A DNA stretch of 64,000 nt from DATKNA01 sp963755755 (GCA_963755755.1 CAVWLJ010000017.1:1-64000); one strand, 5' to 3'. Counted from the stretch's first letter, positions 1-9,542 are shown. Made by a program: numbers and translations. The notes: a model not told the origin generated them from the sequence alone.

Positions 1-1279
1 AGCGACTATTGCTGAAAATGCCAGATATGGGTTAACACTCGATCAGGGGCTCTGAATTCAATACGTTTTGATTTAGCATTATTTCTTTCATTAATAGGTA
101 TGCGTATGACAGTAGACCTGTTTCCTTTTTGCCCAGGCAATATAGACTGGAGCCTCAAAACCAGGAATCAGTCTATGATATGAGTTTATCGTTGGAGCTA
201 CAATCGCAGACTAAGGAATGAGCATGTTCTATTAATCCACCTATAAAATACCTTCCAATTTGACTTAGTTCAGCATAATAATCATCGCTATCGTAGAAGA
301 TGTTGGTAGTTGATGACTCGTTCCATAAACTAATACTAGTATGCATACCTGAACCATTATCGCCACCGTTTAAAGGGTCATTTTTATCAAAAAGTGGTTT
401 TGGCATAAAATTGGCTACTTTATTGTAGCTCCTTGCAACATTCCTTACAACGTCCTTGTGTATCTGAACATTTTATACGACCTTTGTAAGCGTACCCAAT
501 ATGCATAAAGTTAATTTCTATCTGACCGCAACTTGCTACTTCGTGGTTTAGGTTTGTAACATTTATAGAAAAGTGTTTTCGTAAAATCTCGGCAACATCA
601 AATCTAAATTCTAGCAAAGAATCTTGAAATGGAGGTGCGTCATATCCACCCCTCCTTCTAATTCGGTACTCCCAGGCATCATCTCCATATCCCTCTACTG
701 ATAAAATTTTGGGTTCATGATATTCCCTATTACCATCAGATCTATCTCACTGTTAAGATCATTATTATTATTTTTATGATTAAAAATGATACTGTCAAAT
801 ACAAAGCATTCAACTTCAGGACCCATTTGACAGGTTAGATTATTTTCTATTAGAAATTCTTCCATGCGTTGTGATACATATCTGGGATCTTGTACCAACC
901 TGCCTTTCTTGAAACCCTGATATACATCCGCGATAACTGTAAATAGCTTGTTGTTGTGATTCGAAGATAGTGGGGGTGGCGATGCTGATAACAACGACGG
1001 AGGAAAGATTCTTACAGTAGACCTGTCTGGTATGAGTAAGCGATCAGAATCATCAGATACGGGCAAATCCTTTAATAGACGAACCATCTACTCCAATACC
1101 ACATTTAAAAAAGCTATCAAAAGTTTCTTTGTTTTCGAACACGTTCCTTCCGGAAACTTGCCGAGGACATCGGTATACCTTAACTGAATGTAGCCTGTAT
1201 CTATAATCATTTTTATGCCATCAATCCCTTGTTCTTTTTCTTCCGGTTCTAATGCGGAATTCCTTCTACTAAGTGTCAT
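1..1279 (-). pseudogene. glnA: Glutamine synthetase, archaeal (thaumarchaeal) type, multiply frameshifted, 3' end beyond window
   Basis: Glutamine synthetase makes glutamine from glutamate, ammonia and ATP. Reading the minus strand across all three frames recovers a nearly continuous GlnA: the N-terminal LRYTDVLGKF region (~1190), a GVDGSS segment (~1095), DRSTVRIFP (~1030), TCQMGPEVECFVFD (~830), NHEVASCGQIEINFMH (~525), then MPKPLFDKNDP with GGDNGSGMH (~360) and ELSQIGRYFIGG (~260). The C-terminal FRAPD region runs off the left edge. At least eight reading-frame changes interrupt it, roughly one every 100-200 bases, and no long ORF survives. AT-rich codon use and the sequence itself look like Nitrososphaera-type archaea, unlike everything right of 2.35 kb. 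Because the amino-acid sequence is so well kept while frames are lost, sequencing error is more likely than true decay. Confidence 0.85.
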
Positions 1280-1386
1280 CGATTACGACACTAGTATATG
1301 GATTTAGCAGGATATAACACTTTATAGGTATTATATTAATATATGATAAGTATTTATTGACAATACCTTTTATTTGTTAATTATCA

Positions 1387-1840
1387 ATGAATTTAATAGG
1401 AATGGACGAAACAGATGTTAAAATACTCGGAAAGCTCCTTTCAGATGCTGGACTTTTCGTATAGAAGAATAGCTGATGAAATAGGCGTGTCTCCTCCTAC
1501 AGTGCTTGCTAGAGTAAAAAAGCTAGAAAAAGATAGTGTTATCAAATTTTATTCCGCTATATTAGATCATGAGAAACTAGGTTACGATCTAACTGCAATT
1601 ATTGAGGTTACGTCTGTTAAAGGAAAGATAGCAGAAGTTGAAAAACACATTGCCAAATTCCCAAACGTCTGTGCTGTCTATGATATCACGGGTTTAACAG
1701 ACATGATAGTAATTGCAAAATTTAAGAATAGAACTCAACTTAGCAATTTTGTAAAAAAAGATTTAGCACTACCATATGTGGATCAGACAAATACACATGT
1801 GGTCCTGATAACAGTCAAAGAAGACTTTCGGTTTTTCTAG
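1387..1840 (+). pseudogene. Lrp/AsnC-family transcriptional regulator, one frameshift
   Basis: Small archaeal Lrp/AsnC regulator with an N-terminal helix-turn-helix and a C-terminal RAM ligand-binding domain. From the ATG at 1387 (or 1402) the frame reads GMDETDVKILGKLLSDA and then stops. One surplus T in a T-run near 1452 moves the rest (SYRRIADEIGVSPPTVLAR and onward) into the next frame, which continues to the stop at 1840. The HTH is therefore split from its first helix only by a +1 insertion. The RAM domain (HIAKFPNVCAVYDITGLTDM) is intact. It is divergent from the adjacent glutamine synthetase. Lrp-type genes near glnA are common in Thaumarchaeota and suggest nitrogen-linked control, which is inference here. 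Total length with the frame repaired is about 150 aa, normal for the family. Confidence 0.8.
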
Positions 1841-2059
1841 GATTCAAATATAGATGAATGAGTACCGATATAGAAATTTGTATGTCTGTTACATAGACAA
1901 ATCCAACTTTGTCATGGGCGTGGTCAGAAGGGAGAATGTGGGAGAATTCACGGCACTATTGTCAGGAAGCTTACAACCAAGTAATATCGGGGATTAAGCC
2001 TTTCACGTGTAAACTCTTTTCTTAAAGGAATGGTATTGCATATAATAGTCTTGATAGTT

Positions 2060-2283
2060 GGTCGTGAAATTCGTCTAAAAAACCACTATTGGCATGCCAA
2101 CAAATGACAATTTCGAGCTTGTAGAAGTTCAGGTTCCAGACCCTAACGACGGTGAATTGCACAGGCAAGATTAAATGGAAGGAAGCGGTTTTTGAAGGCC
2201 TTGAGAATGCCCCAAAAGCATTCATAGCTCTCTTCGATGGCGAGAACTTTGGAAAGACATTGGTGAAGATTGGTCCTGATTGA
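2060..2283 (+). pseudogene. NADP-dependent (zinc-free) oxidoreductase, internally deleted remnant
   Basis: Two ends of one medium-chain NADP-dependent oxidoreductase (quinone/alkenal reductase type) lie side by side. The N-terminus reads EIRLKN, then, after a frame change, GMPTNDNFELVEVQVPDP from 2094. Directly after it, in another frame from 2161, comes the C-terminus GKIKWKEAVFEGLENAPKAF ending NFGKTLVKIGPD and a TGA at 2281. The family is about 335 aa long. Only about 30 residues of the front and 40 of the back are present, so some 260 central residues including the nucleotide-binding fold are missing. Composition and codon use match the AT-rich archaeal left end. A real deletion or an assembly collapse are both possible. 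Confidence 0.7.
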
Positions 2284-2334
2284 TATCTAGTTTTAATAAA
2301 ACCATGCTCTAAGAACTGATTGTGCGAGAAAGTG

Positions 2335-2380
2335 AGTGGTCCATTTAACGCTTTGTCAGCTAATGCAGCGCCTCATCCCC
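2335..2380. other. Compositional junction between archaeal-type and actinobacterial DNA
   Basis: Sequence left of this point is strongly AT-rich with archaeal gene content. Right of it GC rises abruptly and every gene is actinobacterial. The change happens within a few tens of bases near 2340-2370, with no gene, tRNA or clear repeat at the seam. No duplicated flank or integrase is visible, so natural integration is not supported by what can be seen. A chimeric read or misjoin is the simpler explanation. Confidence 0.7.
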
Positions 2381-2497
2381 GCCCCAGCCCACGTTTTAGG
2401 CTGAGCAGCTCTCCTCCGCGAGGGAGCCGGCCCTGACGGCTGTCTAAGGGACTCGTGGGAGAAATCTGGGAGACGATCTCCGGCTCCACGTGCTCTC

Positions 2498-2809
2498 ATG
2501 CCTTCGCCCGCACCCTCAGCAGGTCGTCGAGGACCGACACAGGGAGTGCGGGCCGATCGCCGACCGGGCGTCAAGGGAGGCCCCCCACAGCTGCGTGAGG
2601 CGGGCCATCAGCGCCAGGAGTACGCCGAGAAGTCCGCCAGGAGGATCGCCCGCGAGCTCGGCGTCAGCCACGGCACCGTCACCAAGGCCCTCACGCTGCA
2701 CGGCCTCCGGACCGGGCCCCGGCGACCAGCTCCCCGGCTGCCCCAGCCAGCCGACGACCAGAAGACAGTCCGTCCGCAGGCTTCGGACGGGGTGCCTAGC
2801 TGCATCTGA
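2498..2809 (+). CDS. Short ORF with a helix-turn-helix motif, possible transposon remnant
   Basis: A 103-aa ORF whose middle (residues ~45-70) reads ARRIARELGVSHGTVTKAL, a good resolvase/recombinase-style helix-turn-helix. The flanks are low-complexity, Arg/Pro-rich sequence with no recognisable domain. It lies between the compositional junction and a broken IS256 element. The DNA just downstream (~2810-2990, read on the minus strand) resembles the non-coding ends of actinobacterial transposons, so this may be the DNA-binding part of a decayed transposase. It could equally be a chance ORF in GC-rich DNA. Only the HTH motif supports it. Confidence 0.3.
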   Translation: MPSPAPSAGRRGPTQGVRADRRPGVKGGPPQLREAGHQRQEYAEKSARRIARELGVSHGTVTKALTLHGLRTGPRRPAPRLPQPADDQKTVRPQASDGVPSCI

Positions 2810-3109
2810 TGCGTGACGGATCCGTTCCGGTTGAAAAGTGACACGTCCGGCTAGACGTTCCGTCCTGGGGTTTCGGGCTTGGGGACCTTGAACCTTTCGA
2901 GCTCTTGCTCGTGGTACACGGGCGGCTCCGCGGGACGGTCCCGGGTCATCGTGGACTCGGATCATCCTTTCGGGGCATCGACGCCAGGGTGTATCCAGCG
3001 TGAGCCACGGGCGATGTGAATGCGCTGTCCGGCCACGACCAGGGTGTCGCGACCGGAGACGCGCGGCTCGACCCCGGACAGGCTCGGCCGCCGGAGCGAT
3101 GGTCAAGCC

Positions 3110-4555
3110 CCGGGACGTGGTGTATCGTGTTGTCGCGTGATCTTCTTGTTGGTTAGGCCGTGAGGGCCTGCATGGCGGGGTCGCTGACCTCCTTGGCGGT
3201 GGTGTCTCGTCCGCGTCCGGGTCGCTGATAACGGTGAGGCGGGAGCGGGACAGGACGTCCAGGCCGAGGTAGCGGCGGCCTTCGGCCCATTCGTCGTGTT
3301 GCTCGGCCAGGACGGCGCCGACCAGGCGGATCAGGGCGTCGCGGTCGGGGAAGATCCCGACGACGTCGGTGCGGCGGCGGATCTCGCGGTTGAGGCGTTC
3401 GTTGGGGTTGTTGGACCAGATCTGGCGCCAGATCTCCTTGGGGAACGCGGTGAACGCCAGGACGTCGGCGCGGGCGGCCTCGAGGTGGTCGGCGACGCTC
3501 GGGCAGCTTCTCGGTCGAGGGCGTCGAGGAGCCGGTCGAATTGGGCGTGCACGGACGCGGCGTCGGGCTGGTCGTAGACGCAGTGCAGCAGGGTCTTGAC
3601 CCACGGCCAGCTGCTCTTGGGGCAGGTCGCCATCAGGTTCGCGGCGTAGTGGGTGCGGCACCGCTGCCAGGACGCGCCGGGCAGGGTCGCCCCGATCGCG
3701 GCGACCAGCCCGGCGTGGGCGTCGGAGGTGACCAGCCGGACCCCGGTCAGGCCGCGGGCGGTCAGGTCGCGGAAGAAGCCCAGCCAGCCGGCGCCGTCCT
3801 CGGCGGAGGTGACCTGCAGGCCCAGGACCTCGCGGTGGCCGTCGGCGTTGACGCCGGTGGCGACCAGAGCGTGCACGCCCACGACCCGGCCACCCTCGCG
3901 GACTTTCAGGACCAGTGCGTCCGCGGCGAGGAAGGTGTACGGCCCCTGATCCAGGGGCCGGGTGCGGAACGCCTCGACCTGCGCGTCGAGGTCGGCGGCC
4001 ATCCGGGACGACCTGCGACTTCGACAGCCGGGTGATCCCCAGGGCCTCGACCAGCTTCTCCATCCGCCGGGTCGAGACGCCCAGCAGATAGCACGTGGCG
4101 ACCACCGAGGTCAGGGCGGCTTCGGCGCGGCGGCGGCGCTCCAGCAGCCAGTCCGGGAAGTAGCTGCCCGAGCGCAGCTTGGGGATCGCCACCTCCAGGG
4201 TGCCGGTGCGGGTGTCGAACTCCCGGCGCCGGTATCCGTTGCGACTGTTGACCCGATCCGGGCTCGACGCTCGCGTACTCGGCGCCGCACACGGCGTCGG
4301 CCTCAGCCGACATCAACGTGTTCACGAACGCCGTGGGCATGGCGCGCAGCAGGTCCGAGCCGGGATCGGCGAGCTGCTCGGCCAGGAAACGGGCAGGGTC
4401 GATACTGGGCGGGGCGGTCATCGCGTGGACTCCGTTCAAGAGCACTGTGAGAGGTCTCAAGAAGGATCACGCGATGACCGCCTACCTCGTGGACGCCACG
4501 CCCGTCACGGCCTCACAGCCCGGGCCCGCCGTACACCACTCTCAGGGACTCCACT
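3110..4555 (-). mobile_element. IS256-family insertion sequence, degenerate
   Basis: An IS256-type element built around a broken transposase. Candidate terminal inverted repeats bracket it: GACGTGGTGTATCG near 3114-3127, and on the opposite strand GAGAGTGGTGTACGG near 4530-4544. They share the GTGGTGTA core but have several mismatches. The distance of about 1.4 kb fits the family. No target-site duplication could be established by eye. A second cluster of transposon-like debris lies to its left (2.4-3.1 kb), so insertion into older mobile DNA is likely. Confidence 0.65.
3153..4421 (-). pseudogene. IS256-family transposase, frameshifted
   Basis: A DDE transposase of the IS256 (Mutator-like) family in at least four frame segments. 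The order is: MTAPPSIDPARFLAEQL from the ATG at 4421, then RVNSRNGYRRREFDTRTG and IPKLRSGSYFPDWL near 4150-4240, then YTFLAADALVLKV and VRLVTSDAHAGLV (3650-3990), then IWSNNPNERLNREIRRRTD (~3400), and finally AMQALTA with a stop at 3153. The catalytic Asp (FLAADAL), Asp (VTSDAH) and Glu (NPNERLN) are all present, but no single frame holds them. About 410 aa with the frames repaired, normal for the family. It is inactive as written. Whether that is decay or sequencing error cannot be told from sequence alone. Confidence 0.85.
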
Positions 4556-4948
4556 AGCGTGGTGGACCAACGGGCGGGCTACGCGGATGCGGGCCACCTC
4601 GGCTGGGGTGACCGGATCGGGCTGCCCAGCAGCACGCCGGCCGCGGCCAGCTGCAGCACGCCACGGTCAATTCGGGACCGTGACCCGCGGGCAGGCTCCG
4701 GTTGGTGAACGTGGCCGGGATGTTGACACGGATCGCCAGGACGCCGACCGTCCTGCTCCTGGGAGAGCCATCAAATGACCTTCGGCCTGGAATCGCCTAT
4801 ATACGAAGCATCTGTGGAGGTCTAGCGTTGCCTCGGATGGGATCGCTGCTTGACCTGCAACCCCGTGCGCCATTCTGGTGCGCCCCTCGGGCCGGTCAAG
4901 TACTTGCGTAGAGGAGCACCCTCACGCGATCCCATGGGGGAGGAAACC

Positions 4949-5986
4949 ATGAAGATGACTCGAGTGTCCGCAGGTGCAGCCGTTTTGGGATTTGCGCTGG
5001 CGTGCATGGCCGCCACCAGCGCCTCGGCATCAACTGGCGCCGCCCAGCCGTCGACCAAGGGGATCATCGTCTGGAGCAACCGGACGCCGACGGGGTCGGA
5101 ACATCTGCTCATCGCTAGAGCCGACGGCACCCGGCAGCGAGTACTCACCCCCGCTCTCCCGGACACCTTCGACTTCAACGCGCAGGTCGCTCCCGACGGG
5201 GCTTGGATCGCCTACGAACACAACACACCGGACACCGCCACCATCCATCTCGTCCGACCCGACGGCACCTGGGACCACGCCATCGACCTCGGCTGCGTTG
5301 ACCCGTGCGCAGCTACCGTCGCACCGACCTGGCTCTCGAACAGCAAGCTCGCCTTCACCCGGGTCGACGGACCCTTCGAACCAGTCACCGGCGTTCCCGC
5401 ATCCGCCGTGCTCTGGTCCTCCCGCATCGACGGCTCCGACGTCCGACGCGTCTCCCAGCCCGGCATCGACGGCACCTTCGAGGACAGCAATCTGCGCATC
5501 TCGCCCGACCGGGACTATCTGACGTTCCAACGCGCCCGCGACAGCGACGGACAGTCGGCGCTTTTCCGGATGAGCCCCGCCGGGAGACACGTCCGACAAC
5601 TGACCCCGTGGCTCATGGCACTCAACGTGTACGACCTGTCCACCGCCCGAGGCGGACGGACGGAGGACCTGCTGGTGTTCGACAGCAGGCGCAACGACCC
5701 CGACAACACCTTCGTCGACCTGGCCACGGTGCCGGCCACCTGCACCTCGTTGCCCGACTGCACGTCGAAGATCCGTTGGCTGACGGACAACCAAGCCACC
5801 GGACGCCGCAACGGCAATCCTCAATGGTCGCCCGACGGCAAGAACCTCGTCTTCACCGACCGCCCCAGCGTGAACGACCAAAACGCGGACATCTACACGA
5901 TGCGCTACGTCGGCGGCGACCGTCGCAAGATCTCCACCTCACCCGACTTCGACTACCGCCCGGCCTGGGGCACCCGCGACCACTAA
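4949..5986 (+). CDS. Secreted PD40/TolB-like beta-propeller protein
   Basis: A 345-aa exported protein. The start at 4949 is chosen because GGGGGAGGAAACC provides a Shine-Dalgarno directly upstream and a signal peptide follows (MKMTRVSAGAAVLGFALAC, cleavage probably after SASA). The mature part has repeated WD40-like PD40 blades: APDGAWIAYE, LSNSKLAFTR, SPDRDYLTFQR and SPDGKNLVFTD. Each puts the SPDG turn before a beta strand, as in the TolB C-terminal propeller. No enzymatic domain is visible, so a periplasm-facing binding or scaffolding role is the most that can be said. A decayed copy of its last fifth sits at about 12.0-12.2 kb. Confidence 0.8.
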   Translation: MKMTRVSAGAAVLGFALACMAATSASASTGAAQPSTKGIIVWSNRTPTGSEHLLIARADGTRQRVLTPALPDTFDFNAQVAPDGAWIAYEHNTPDTATIHLVRPDGTWDHAIDLGCVDPCAATVAPTWLSNSKLAFTRVDGPFEPVTGVPASAVLWSSRIDGSDVRRVSQPGIDGTFEDSNLRISPDRDYLTFQRARDSDGQSALFRMSPAGRHVRQLTPWLMALNVYDLSTARGGRTEDLLVFDSRRNDPDNTFVDLATVPATCTSLPDCTSKIRWLTDNQATGRRNGNPQWSPDGKNLVFTDRPSVNDQNADIYTMRYVGGDRRKISTSPDFDYRPAWGTRDH

Positions 5987-6140
5987 AGATGAAAAGGGAT
6001 CACGAGTCGGAACCCATGGATCACAAGGGTGGCACCGGAACGCTCCAGCACGACATGTCTTGATCAAGCTGCAATCCGGAGAGATCGCCGACGAATGACC
6101 GGACCCTGGGATCAATCTCAGGCCAAGTGCGCTGGATATC

Positions 6141-6167
6141 TAGTTGACCTGGCTGCAAGGTCAACTA
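6141..6167. repeat. Perfect 10-bp inverted repeat with 7-bp spacer
   Basis: TAGTTGACCT at 6141-6150 is followed by seven bases and its exact reverse complement AGGTCAACTA at 6158-6167. The TTGACC/GGTCAA halves resemble GntR-type operators or a tyrosine-recombinase core. No regulator or integrase adjoins it. It sits in the 330-bp gap between the PD40 gene and the DUF4145 remnant, where no gene was recognised. Confidence 0.5.
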
Positions 6168-6312
6168 AACAGCGTTCTCGTGGCCGCGTGGGAGTCCGGC
6201 AAACGAGAGATGTACGGACCCTGGAGATGAGTTAATCAGGCAATCGCGATAACTCTGGGGGCCCGTTAGAATTCTGCCTCCGCGCCTGCACCGCTTCTGT
6301 TTATCTTATCGG

Positions 6313-6644
6313 CTACCCATTGACGGACGTTGGAGCACTGGCGTCACCACGCCGTCGACACCTGAAGTCTTCGAACTTCGCTGTCACCACGTATAGGTAG
6401 TCGAGCATCGCCTTCGAGAGATCGAGGGCGTCCGAGGCATCCTCCCTAGAAACCAAGCGTCCAGTGAAGTGGGCGCCATCGTTGCCCAAGTCTTCAGCTC
6501 CTGGGCCCACTGGTAAAGTCGAGAATCAATCAGGCCGCGATCCTTGATGACCCTAAGCGCCCTCGCCAGGGACTTTCCCTTGACGCCTTGCATCTGACAC
6601 AAACTTTCCACTGTTCGGCGCATCATGATGACCGCGGCCGTGGA
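6313..6644 (-). pseudogene. DUF4145-family C-terminal remnant, frameshifted and 5'-truncated
   Basis: Two overlapping minus-strand frames together give the C-terminal half of a DUF4145 protein: RRTVESLCQMQGVKGKSLA, then DRGLIDSRLYQWAQEL, then after one frame change near 6490 NDGAHFTGRLVSREDASDAL and MLDYLYVVTAKFEDF. The family's conserved WA.EL / GN.AAH / REDA core is recognisable. The 5' part is missing: similarity stops at about 6644, just before the neighbouring secreted-protein gene. DUF4145 domains occur alone or in restriction and defence-associated proteins. No partner gene remains here. Confidence 0.65.
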
Positions 6645-6692
6645 CCGGTGCGGGGACCCGCCGAGGGCGGGTCCCCGCGATCGGAGGATCGA

Positions 6693-8363
6693 TCAGGCGC
6701 GGCAGGGTGTGGGGCTGAAGATCTGACGGAAGTTGAGGAACAGGTTCTCGCTGGCGCCGCCTCCGCCGAAGACCAGGTGTGTGCTCCCGAGGAGGGAGCC
6801 GTACTGGGCGTTGCGGCCGAAGCTGGTGCTGAGCGGAAGGTGCGAGCCGAAGCCGAGGAAGCAGCCGTGGCCCGCGCCGGCCCTGAACGCGCTGTAGTAC
6901 GGGTAGAACTGGGCGGGCCGACCCGTGTCCTGCATGGGGATCAGCGTGCAGCCGGTCCCGGTATCGACGTCACACGTCGTCTCGATGGCCGGCAGGTCGG
7001 CCTCGAACCCCATCCGCTGGTAGTTCACCGTGAAGTTCCGCCCGGTCCGCGGCGGGGTGAACAGGGTCGGCTCCGGGTGCAGCCGGAGGTTTCCGTCCGG
7101 CCAGTCCTTCTGGTACGAGGGGCCGTCGAATCCGCTATTGGTGTCCGTGCACCCGTTGACCCGGACCAGGAGCGACTCCGAACCGGGGAAACAGAAGTTG
7201 TCGTCGGCGTCGCTCGGCCTCAGGTTAGCCCCGCGGCCCTCGAGATTGCCTGCCGGGCAGGAGATCGGATCACCGTTCGCGTCGATGCCGAACTGGGTCG
7301 CCGGAATTGGGTTTGGGCCGTTGCAGAATTGGAAGTGCCCGATCTCCTCAGAGAACGCGACATTGTACGTGTGGGCCGCCCAGATCACCCGGGTCTGGGT
7401 GGAGGACGTGGAGTACATCGGGTGGAAGTCGTACGGAATGGCGTTGCAGCTGCTCCCGGTCGGGTCGAACTGGATCTGGGCGAAGCCGTTGGCCGCGCTC
7501 GCGGTCATCGAGCCGGACTGATGCGTCGTCTTGTCGTCGAGCACCACCCGCACTCCGCCGGCGGTGTCCCGCATCGACACCTTCAGCACGTCCCCGGCGT
7601 TCATCAAGAAGTCCTTGGCGGGATCCGGCGTGAATGTGGTCAGCGTCGACTGCAGGGGGTTGGCCGGCGCCTGGGACCGCCCGTTCTTGGTGATGAAGGC
7701 GAAGTTCCAGTACTCGATGCCGGCCTGCGCGGCGCACGTGGAGTTCTGGAGCTGCCCGGTGACGGGGTTCTCGGACAGACCGAAGATGTTCATCGCCGCG
7801 CACCACTTCGTCGGGTCGCAGGTCGTCGCTCCAGGCGCTACCGCCCACGCCGGCCATGGGACCCAGCCCGGCGGGTAGAACTGCAGCTCCATGAACGCAG
7901 TACCGGGGTGCTTGGGGGACACCGCGGGGTCGACGATGTTGGAGTCGCTGTCCGGCTTGCAGGTCGAGACCTGCTCCGGATAGGACTGGGTGTCGCACAG
8001 GGCCAAACCGAACCAGAACGTCGGGTTGAGCTCGAAGTGGTAGGAGTTCGTGCCCGGGTGCGCCGGCGAGGGGTCGTGCGGCAACCGAAGCGTGTACTGC
8101 ATGCGGTTGCCGCTGCCCGGCTTGTTGGAGTAGAAGGTGGCCGACGGCTCGTCGTGCCCGACGTAGTGCCCGAAGACCTCGTCGGATTCAGCGACATCGG
8201 GGCAGAGCCTGCTGACCACGCAATTGAGGCTGATGTGGGAGCTGGGCGACAGCTGTGATCTCGCCGGCGAGGCAGCCACCCCCTGCGCGCTCGCTGGTAC
8301 TCCGAAAAGTGCGGTGACGGTCAAGAGCGGCACCGCCGCGAGTCCAAGGCGTATCGATTTCAT
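6693..8363 (-). CDS. Large secreted Cys-rich protein of unknown function
   Basis: A 556-aa exported protein. The N-terminus MKSIRLGLAAVPLLTVTALF ending VPASA is a standard Sec signal peptide, with cleavage near residue 26. No transmembrane segment follows, so it should be released or surface-held. It contains about 16 cysteines spaced through the chain (for example NCVVSRLC, STCKP, KWCAAMN, NGCTD, GTGCTL, GHGCFLG), an even number compatible with disulfides. It is also rich in aromatic residues, Pro and Gly (FYPPGWVPWPAW, FYPYYSAF), suggesting beta structure. I do not recognise a named domain or catalytic motif. It is isolated: transposon debris and the DUF4145 remnant lie downstream and 500 bp of empty sequence upstream. 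Confidence 0.75.
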   Translation of the reverse strand: MKSIRLGLAAVPLLTVTALFGVPASAQGVAASPARSQLSPSSHISLNCVVSRLCPDVAESDEVFGHYVGHDEPSATFYSNKPGSGNRMQYTLRLPHDPSPAHPGTNSYHFELNPTFWFGLALCDTQSYPEQVSTCKPDSDSNIVDPAVSPKHPGTAFMELQFYPPGWVPWPAWAVAPGATTCDPTKWCAAMNIFGLSENPVTGQLQNSTCAAQAGIEYWNFAFITKNGRSQAPANPLQSTLTTFTPDPAKDFLMNAGDVLKVSMRDTAGGVRVVLDDKTTHQSGSMTASAANGFAQIQFDPTGSSCNAIPYDFHPMYSTSSTQTRVIWAAHTYNVAFSEEIGHFQFCNGPNPIPATQFGIDANGDPISCPAGNLEGRGANLRPSDADDNFCFPGSESLLVRVNGCTDTNSGFDGPSYQKDWPDGNLRLHPEPTLFTPPRTGRNFTVNYQRMGFEADLPAIETTCDVDTGTGCTLIPMQDTGRPAQFYPYYSAFRAGAGHGCFLGFGSHLPLSTSFGRNAQYGSLLGSTHLVFGGGGASENLFLNFRQIFSPTPCRA

Positions 8364-8881
8364 CGGTCACCCCACGAGGCCGGCCACCGGCTGGACCTCG
8401 GCCAGCGCACCAAATGCCCGGCTCCCGAGTGCGGAGCCTAACACCGCGGGAAAGGCAGGGAACTGCCCGAAAGGGCAGGGACGCCGGGATGTGGCGGAAC
8501 GTCCCGCGCGGGGGCGAGACTGGGACGGCTGGGACCCGGCTCCGCTCGCCGGGTACGGGTGGGAGGTGGCTGGTGAGCAGATCCGGCTGGCCCTCGTGAT
8601 CGAGGCTGGCGTCGCTGGCATCCTGGACGAGCGGTGTGATCAGGAGATCGACAGGTTGCGGCGGACCTGGCCCAGTTCCTGCGGAGTATCCAACCGGCGC
8701 CCACGGACTAATTGCCTCACCCGACGGCATTGCCGCCGTCCGCGCGGTCACCTAGTCACACCGAGCCTGATCGCCTTCTGGATGAGCTTCGCCCTGCCGT
8801 CGTATCGTCGGTTGGTGCACGATGGCGAGCGGCCTTCGCCGCGGGTGCGGTCTAGCGCGTGGGGCGTGCAAGCGTCGCCTC
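8364..8881. other. Intergenic region without recognisable genes
   Basis: About 500 bp between the secreted-protein gene and the beta-helix remnant. ORFs exist on both strands, but they are compositional, lack RBS sequences and resemble nothing known to me. A small dyad (GGGAACTGCCC then GGGCAGGGA) lies near 8458-8481. It presumably also contains the promoter of the secreted protein. Confidence 0.4.
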
Positions 8882-9459
8882 TCACCCCTGAGCCGGCCTG
8901 CCGGGCACCTCCGTCTTCCGAACCACGCCGGTGACGACGTTACGGCGTCTCCGCAGCGAACTCGCCCCGCCATATGGACAGCAGCGTCGACGCCGTACGC
9001 CCGGCCATGACGGCTGCCGACCATATCCCGTCCCCAGGGTCTCAGGGCTAGGGGCCGGATCCGTGACTTGTGGCGAGCGTCGTTGCAGGCAGGTGACATT
9101 GAGGCACTGAGCCGGGTTGCCGTTGCCGGCCGCCCTGTTGCCACCACCGTCGGCGACGCCGACGACGGCAGCGATTCCGAGGTCATGATTGCCGAAAGCG
9201 CCGTTCCGGGTGATCGTGGTGGTCGGGCTTCGCACGTCGATCCCGTCGTCGCCGGAAAGGACCACCAGGTTGTCCCTGACGACGGTGCCGGTCACTCTCC
9301 CAGGCCCGTCGGTGTGTATGGCGATCCCGTCGCCCCTTGCCGCCCGGACCACGTTGCCCCGGACCACGTTGTCAGCGGCGGGAGGCCCCTCCGGCTCGTA
9401 TGACTCCACCCGGATCCCGTCTTCGGGCGGAGGGTCCGGCCTGATGCTCAGGCGGATTT
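8882..9459 (-). pseudogene. Right-handed beta-helix repeat protein, C-terminal remnant
   Basis: The frame open from 9456 downward reads ESYEPEGPPAADNVVRGNVV, VRDNLVVLSGDDGIDV, TTTITRNGAFGNHDLGIAAV and GGGNRAAGNGNPAQCLNVTC. These are the last coils of a NosD/pectate-lyase-like parallel beta-helix (PbH1 repeats with N..N ladders). After CLNVTC (~9085) the family normally ends. Here the frame continues as unrelated Arg/Pro-rich sequence to 8882. The front is cut by a stop at 9459, leaving perhaps a quarter of a normal protein. It is truncated at both ends and probably not functional. Confidence 0.6.
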
Positions 9460-9542
9460 AGCCTCAGGCGTGGACAGCTGCCCGTGGTCGCCGGTCGAGT
9501 GAGCCTGGCCAGCTGACGGCCGCGGTGCTCACCCGGCGTAGG

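Noticed and set aside
2022..2225. 67-aa minus ORF in the archaeal segment
   Set aside because: It is antisense to the recognisable oxidoreductase fragments on the plus strand.
6029..6235. 68-aa plus ORF after the PD40 gene
   Set aside because: No RBS, no similarity, and it contains the inverted repeat at 6141-6167.
6588..8258. 556-aa plus-strand ORF opposite the secreted protein
   Set aside because: No motif or signal peptide. The minus strand has a clear signal peptide and ordered cysteines.
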